Both the position numbers and the translations under genes were made by a program. DNA of 11,128 nucleotides from Adhaeribacter sp. (GTDB lineage: Bacteria; Bacteroidota; Bacteroidia; Cytophagales; Hymenobacteraceae), in NCBI GenBank assembly GCA_028288395.1, contig JAQBNV010000015.1, positions 1 to 11,128 of the forward strand. The letters run 5' to 3'. Positions 6,670 through 11,128 of the stretch are shown here, piece by piece (the stretch's first letter is position 1; each line of letters starts with the position of its first letter). Under the pieces are notes generated by a model. The model was not told the origin of the DNA, made no database searches, and saw only the letters and a list, made by a program, of their open reading frames with translations.

Positions 6670-6691
6670 AAACTGAAGAACTAAGTGTTAA

Positions 6692-8416
6692 ATGAGAAGA
6701 GCAAATCTTATAGTTTTAATCTTTACTTTATTTTTTTCTTTTTGCGGCGAACCCCGCAAGCAAAGCAGTGTTGTTAGTGTCAGAGCAACCCAGGATCCTG
6801 AAAATCTAAATCCGGTAAATTATGCCAATGCTACGGCCCTCGAAATTGTAAACCTACTATACCAAAGCCTTCTCGCGCCCGATTCCGAAACCACGCAAAT
6901 CCATCCCTTACTTGCCGAGCAACTGCCTCAGGTGCAACAAAAAGATTCGGCATCGGTCTTCAGTTTTAAGTTAAGGAAAGAAGCCCGTTGGAGCAATAAC
7001 CAACCCATAACGGCGGCGGATGTTGCCTTCTCACTCAAATTGTTTCGTTGCCCGCTTATCGATAACCAGCGCCTGGCCGGTCGTTACCACTTTATTAAAG
7101 ATATTAAGACCGATAAAGAGAACCCCGCTGCCTTTAAACTTATTTGTGAGAAGTACACCTCCGAAATGGATTTAATGACAGGTGATTACGCTATTCTGCC
7201 CGAATACCTGATAGATCCCAAAGGGTTACTGAAAGAATTTTCGTTAGCTGACTTAACCCAGCATTACGATTCGCTGAAGAATAATCCCAAAATAAAAGCC
7301 TTTGCAACCTGGTTTAGCAGTGAACGCTTTAACCGCGATAAGGCCTATCTGCAAGGCAGTGGCGGCTACGAACTGGAGGATTGGAAAACCGGGGAATACG
7401 TAAGATTAAAGAAAAAACAAAACTGGTGGGGTGCCAATTTACCGAAGGATAGTACTATTATTACTGCCAATCCGCAAAATATTACTTTTAAAATAATCCC
7501 GGATAATGCTACCGCTTTGCTGGCGCTGAAAAATCAGCAGATAGATGTTTTTGCCGGTATGCCCGTGAATGCCTTTCAGCAGTTAGCTGCTGATAAAACC
7601 TTTAAAGGTAATTTTAATTTATATGCTCCCGCCTCTTACGATATTACCTACATGGGCTTTAACGGACGGTTGGCTAAATTTGCCGATGCCCGAACCCGGC
7701 AGGCCATAGCCTGTTTACTGGATGTGGATCAGTATGTTAAAGCTATTCAGAATGGGTTTGCGACCCGCACAGTCGGATTAATCTCGCCTACCGATAAGCA
7801 ATTTTATAATGAAGCCATCAAACCATTTCCTTTTGATCCGGCAAAAGCCCAGGCCCTGTTGCGAGAAGCCGGCTGGATTGAAAAGGATAAGGGCTGGGGA
7901 AAAAAAATTAATGGACAATGGGTACCGCTTTCCATTAATTTAAATTATAAAGCCGGAAATTCGGAGTTCGAAAATATTGCCCTGGTATTTCAGGATGCAG
8001 CGGCCAAAATAAATATACCCGTCATGATTCAGCCCATGGAAGGTTTGTTGCTCACCAATAACCTGGCTAATCATAATTTCGAGCTATTTATTCGCTACCT
8101 GGCCGGCAACCCGTTTGTAACCAATTACTACGAAATACTGCATACCGCGAGTGCGGCGCCCGGTGGCGCCAATTATACGGGTTTCGGTACGCCCGAAAGC
8201 GATCGGTTGATTGAGCAAATAAACAAAACGGCCGATTTAAATTTAAAAGCCAAGTATCTGAAAAGATTTCAGGCCATCATACAGGAACAAAGCAATATTA
8301 TTCCCCTATATTTCAGCAAAGAGCGCATAGCGGTGAGCAACCGGTTTACCAATCTCAAAATATCTGGTTTGAAGCCAGGTTATGATGTGAGCGCTTTCAT
8401 CCTGAAAGAACAGTAA
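6692..8416 (+). CDS. Peptide-type ABC transporter substrate-binding lipoprotein (SBP family 5)
   Basis: A 574-residue extracytoplasmic binding protein of the OppA/DppA family. The start MRRANLIVLIFTLFFSFCGE is a lipoprotein signal with Cys18 as the likely lipidated residue; the lipobox F-S-F-C is imperfect, as is often seen in this phylum. Family hallmarks are SFKLRKEARWSNNQPITAAD at 91-110, a GSGGYELEDWKTGEYVRL segment near 228-245 followed by the conserved NWWG, ALLALKNQQIDVF near 276-288, and DPAKAQALLREAGW at 382-395. Length is normal. Family members bind oligopeptides, dipeptides, nickel or sugars; the ligand cannot be read from sequence, although both permeases are peptide-type. It is first in a tight group with two permeases (4 bp to the next gene). 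The 99-bp gap to the peptide gene contains a possible own promoter. Confidence 0.95.
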   Translation: MRRANLIVLIFTLFFSFCGEPRKQSSVVSVRATQDPENLNPVNYANATALEIVNLLYQSLLAPDSETTQIHPLLAEQLPQVQQKDSASVFSFKLRKEARWSNNQPITAADVAFSLKLFRCPLIDNQRLAGRYHFIKDIKTDKENPAAFKLICEKYTSEMDLMTGDYAILPEYLIDPKGLLKEFSLADLTQHYDSLKNNPKIKAFATWFSSERFNRDKAYLQGSGGYELEDWKTGEYVRLKKKQNWWGANLPKDSTIITANPQNITFKIIPDNATALLALKNQQIDVFAGMPVNAFQQLAADKTFKGNFNLYAPASYDITYMGFNGRLAKFADARTRQAIACLLDVDQYVKAIQNGFATRTVGLISPTDKQFYNEAIKPFPFDPAKAQALLREAGWIEKDKGWGKKINGQWVPLSINLNYKAGNSEFENIALVFQDAAAKINIPVMIQPMEGLLLTNNLANHNFELFIRYLAGNPFVTNYYEILHTASAAPGGANYTGFGTPESDRLIEQINKTADLNLKAKYLKRFQAIIQEQSNIIPLYFSKERIAVSNRFTNLKISGLKPGYDVSAFILKEQ

Positions 8417-8420
8417 GTGT

Positions 8421-9809
8421 ATGTTGGGTTACCTGCTGAAAAGGGTGCTGCTTATTCTGCCGACGGTTTGGCTGATTGGTTCCCTGCTTTTTTTGTTAAG
8501 TAAAATAATACCCGGCAGTTACGCCGACCGGATTGCCGAAGCTGAACAGGGAACAATTGGTGGCATAAGTGTAGCGCTTAACCGGGAAGCATATTTAAAA
8601 AAGCTGGCCCGGGCCGGCCAGGATAAACCGCTGTTTTATTTCTCGATCCGCAACCGGGCCCAACCCGATACCCTTTACCGGGTGTACCCGGTGCAATACC
8701 AGCAATTGCTGCAAACGCTCCTGAACCGGTACGGCAACTGGTCCGCGGTAGCCGCTTATTACCACAGCCTGCAGGCGCTGCAGACAGTTGCCGCGGCGGA
8801 ATACCAGGAAGAAAACAATATGACCGGCTGGCCGGAGAAAGTTCAGCTATTAGGGCAAACCGCTGATCCGGAAGAAATTAGTTTTCTGCTCCAGTCGTTT
8901 CCGTCAGCGACAACGGGTGCCGGAAGGGCAGTGGTGCAACTACGGGAACGTTTTGCGCAGTTGCAGCAACAGGCGCAACCTTTAAATTTATTTATTCCCC
9001 GTTTCCGGTGGCATGGCCGGCATAACCAATACCATACCTGGTTAATGGATTTAATAGGGGGTAATATGGGAAGTTCTTACCGCAGCCAACAACCGGTTTT
9101 AGACGTTATAAGTGGCGCGGTGGGCAATACATTGCTGTTACTTAGCGGCAGTTTAATTTTAACATTTTGGCTGAGCATCCAGCTGGCTATGGGCTTATGT
9201 CGTTGGCGTTATGGCCGCACCCTGGTGCTGAATACCTTGTATATGCTGGATAGTACCCCTTTATTCATTGTCGCGCTGGTTTTGCTTACTTTACTGGCCG
9301 GCCCGGGGTATTTAAATATATTCCCGGTTTTTGGCTTGGGCGGAGCCGACGAACCATCTGCCGGCTTGGGAGCCGTTATATTAACCCGGTTGCACCACCT
9401 GTTGCTGCCGGCTTTATGCCTGGTAATTACGGGGCTGCCTTATATTACCACCCAATTATACCAGGTGCTGCAGCAGGTATTAACTACCCAATATATTTCT
9501 ACGGCCCGGGCCAAGGGTTTAAGCGAAGTTCAGGTATTGCGCCGTCATGCCTTTCGCAATGCCTTGCTGCCCCTTATCACCCTGTTTACGGGCTATCTGC
9601 CGGCTATTATAAGTGGGGCAGTGACCATAGAAGTGATATTTGCTATCCCGGGCACCGGCCGCTTGCTTGTCGATTCGGTTTTGTCCCGCGATTACCCTGT
9701 CCTGATTGGGTTGGTATTATTTATAGCGGCGTTGCGCGCTTTTTCGCATGTGCTAGCTGATTTTCTCTATTTTATCTCCGATCCGCGTACCCGTTTAAAA
9801 GCCGCCTAA
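8421..9809 (+). CDS. ABC transporter permease, DppB/OppB type, with large periplasmic insertion
   Basis: A 462-residue inner-membrane permease. TM1 is at 9-30. The usual DKPLFYFS of the first periplasmic loop is at 68-75, and the loop resumes at about 203 with YHTWLMDLIGGNMGSSYRSQQPV. Between them lie about 125 extra residues, Gln-rich and apparently helical. TM helices follow at about 234-258, 268-294, 325-343, 382-405 and 428-450. The EAA loop that contacts the ATPase is intact (ARAKGLSEVQVLRRHAFRNA, 362-381). Ordinary DppB proteins are about 310-340 residues, so the excess is fully explained by the insertion. ATG 8421 lies 4 bp after the binding-protein stop, and the next permease starts 1 bp after this gene's TAA, so the three genes are surely one operon. 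Confidence 0.95.
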   Translation: MLGYLLKRVLLILPTVWLIGSLLFLLSKIIPGSYADRIAEAEQGTIGGISVALNREAYLKKLARAGQDKPLFYFSIRNRAQPDTLYRVYPVQYQQLLQTLLNRYGNWSAVAAYYHSLQALQTVAAAEYQEENNMTGWPEKVQLLGQTADPEEISFLLQSFPSATTGAGRAVVQLRERFAQLQQQAQPLNLFIPRFRWHGRHNQYHTWLMDLIGGNMGSSYRSQQPVLDVISGAVGNTLLLLSGSLILTFWLSIQLAMGLCRWRYGRTLVLNTLYMLDSTPLFIVALVLLTLLAGPGYLNIFPVFGLGGADEPSAGLGAVILTRLHHLLLPALCLVITGLPYITTQLYQVLQQVLTTQYISTARAKGLSEVQVLRRHAFRNALLPLITLFTGYLPAIISGAVTIEVIFAIPGTGRLLVDSVLSRDYPVLIGLVLFIAALRAFSHVLADFLYFISDPRTRLKAA

Positions 9810-9810
9810 C

Positions 9811-10911
9811 ATGAATGAACCGGTAAAAGGTCAAATAGTAGGCAGGCAAAACAAATGGTTTCGCCGGGGTGCAATTAGCTACCTCGTGCTCATGCTGTTG
9901 CTTATTCTGTTTGCCGATTGGTTACCGCTGGCATTTTCCCCTACATTTACCGATCTGGCCCAGAAGTACCAGGCACCCTTTCAGTGGCATTTATACGAAT
10001 TCGGCCAACCCTTTCACTGGCTGGGTACCGATGGCGTAGGCCGGGATTTACTGGCAATAATGATTTATGGGGCCCGAACCGCATTTTTGGTGAGTGTGCC
10101 AGCCATGGTATTAGCCGCTGTGGTGGGTGTCGGACTTGGCCTTACCGCCGGGTATTACGGTGATAATCGTTTAGCCTGGCCAGCTGGCAAGTGGGTGGCA
10201 GGCATGGTGGCGGGTTTCTTTTTCCTGTTTTATGCTTTGGGAGTTGAATTAAATTTCTTGCCTACACAGCTGACTTACGGCCGGTCAGTTTTGCAATTAT
10301 TAATTTTAACTGTAATAAGTTACCTCTTTTACAAAGGGCTAGACTTGGTTTTAAGCAAACTGCCATTTTCCCGGAGGAGCATAACGTTACCGCTCGATTT
10401 GTTTGTGGTAAAAGCAATTGAAGTAATTGGCGCGGTGCCCCGGTTATTGCTTATCTTATGTCTGGCTGCCTTTCTTCCGCCTTCCGTTACCATCGTAGTA
10501 CTGCTGTCGCTTATTACTTTTTGGCCTGGCATTGCGCGCTTAACCCGTGCCGAAACATTAAAGCTAAAAGAATTACCCTACATAGAAGCAGCGGTTACGC
10601 TTGGGTTTACCCCTGTCCGGGTATTGTTTCGTCATGCCCTTCCCAATATGCTGGTGCCGATAATGGTGGCCATAACCTTTGGTATTTGTAACCTGATTGC
10701 TTTAGAATCCACCCTTTCTTTTTTAGGTGTGGGAGTGCCGGTAAATACTCCCAGCTGGGGACGGGCTATTAACAGTTTTTGGTTAAATCCCGAAGCCTGG
10801 TGGTTATTGGTTTTCCCCGGGTTGAATATAATGCTGCTCGTACTGGCCTTGCAAAATGTTAATAATTATATAATTCAGCTTCTGCAGCCAAGTAAAGCAA
10901 CTTTAAATTAA
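9811..10911 (+). CDS. ABC transporter permease, DppC/OppC type, with extra membrane segments
   Basis: A 366-residue partner permease. After the cytoplasmic start comes TM1 (about 20-40) and the OppC signature HWLGTDGVGRDLLAIMIYGA (69-88), then TM2 (93-115). The normal protein would go on from GYYG (115-118) directly to a segment like LDLFVVKAIEVIGAVPRLLLIL (195-216). Here about 75 residues are inserted, with two extra hydrophobic stretches at about 128-146 and 159-175. The EAA loop is present (YIEAAVTLGFTPVRVLFRHA, 257-276), as is LSFLGVGVPVNTPSWG (302-317). Typical DppC is about 280-310 residues. The two added helices keep the topology parity, so the EAA loop stays cytoplasmic. No ATPase gene follows within the remaining 217 bp, so the ATPases must be encoded elsewhere or further downstream. 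Confidence 0.94.
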   Translation: MNEPVKGQIVGRQNKWFRRGAISYLVLMLLLILFADWLPLAFSPTFTDLAQKYQAPFQWHLYEFGQPFHWLGTDGVGRDLLAIMIYGARTAFLVSVPAMVLAAVVGVGLGLTAGYYGDNRLAWPAGKWVAGMVAGFFFLFYALGVELNFLPTQLTYGRSVLQLLILTVISYLFYKGLDLVLSKLPFSRRSITLPLDLFVVKAIEVIGAVPRLLLILCLAAFLPPSVTIVVLLSLITFWPGIARLTRAETLKLKELPYIEAAVTLGFTPVRVLFRHALPNMLVPIMVAITFGICNLIALESTLSFLGVGVPVNTPSWGRAINSFWLNPEAWWLLVFPGLNIMLLVLALQNVNNYIIQLLQPSKATLN

Positions 10912-11128
10912 TTACAGCAAATAACTCTGTTTGTTGAATATTTTGTAAAGCTACTTTTAATAAATATTCTGATTATAATCCTTGGTATTTAGGGGGTTAG
11001 TGTTGAATTTTTACCATTCCAATCTCTCCTGATAATCCTTTTTTGAATAATTGTTTAAATATTTTTTTCCGGCAACGTTACCGGAAACGATATTGATTAA
11101 TTCTTATAAATATTATTTTAAAGTATTT
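10912..11128. other. Downstream A/T-rich non-coding end of window
   Basis: No gene is seen in these 217 bp. Visible structures are a perfect 10-bp palindrome GATTATAATC (10971-10980), the repeat ATAATCCTT (10975-10983 and 11032-11040), and a stem TTTCCGG 11066-11072 with CCGGAAA 11081-11087. That stem follows a T-run instead of preceding one, so it is not a standard terminator. Confidence 0.5.
10915..10946 (+). terminator. Weak candidate terminator after the permease operon
   Basis: CAGCAAA (10915-10921) pairs with TTTGTTG (10930-10936), 7 bp with one G-U, loop 8 nt, followed by AATATTTTG. It starts 3 bp after the stop of the last permease. The stem is weak and the T-run broken, so it may not terminate efficiently. 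Confidence 0.25.

Overview
The window looks like chromosomal DNA of a member of the Bacteroidota, most likely Cytophagales (Hymenobacteraceae/Adhaeribacter-like). The reasons are: an OmpA domain fused behind a carboxypeptidase-regulatory-like domain; an S41 peptidase of the long Bacteroidota type; starts preceded by A/T-rich stretches rather than Shine-Dalgarno sequences; and a match to the phylum's TAnnTTTG -7 element. No RNA genes, CRISPR arrays, insertion sequences or prophage genes were seen. The genus-level placement is inference.

Left part (1-2310): the 3' end of an OmpA-type cell-envelope gene, closed by a strong intrinsic terminator; a GNAT acetyltransferase; and an unrecognised 211-residue protein that can only start at a TTG codon. 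Both of the latter two genes carry a short direct duplication that covers their stop codon. The two large gaps (562-1029 and 2295-2739) hold no convincing gene.

Middle (2740-6056): a membrane-anchored S41 carboxy-terminal processing peptidase with an intact Ser/Lys dyad faces an all-helical, TPR-like 496-residue protein on the minus strand. Between their converging ends lies a perfect 29-bp inverted repeat that should terminate both transcripts.

Right part (6057-11128): a very A/T-rich divergent region of 353 bp separates the helical protein from a rightward group. That group starts with a 60-codon gene for a putative secreted peptide (hydrophobic start, Ser/Thr-rich middle, Gly-Ser-Gly-Gly-Trp tail). 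It continues with a lipoprotein substrate-binding protein of the peptide/nickel ABC family and two permeases, 4 bp and 1 bp apart. Both permeases carry extra segments compared with ordinary DppB/DppC proteins. No ATPase is present before the window ends.

The most interesting reading is that the helical receptor-like protein, the small secreted peptide and the peptide importer form one peptide-sensing module, analogous in logic to RRNPP/Opp systems of Firmicutes. A shared 21-bp direct repeat ahead of the peptide gene and ahead of the importer genes is compatible with joint control. This is a hypothesis from gene order and protein features only; the helical protein has no DNA-binding domain that I can recognise.
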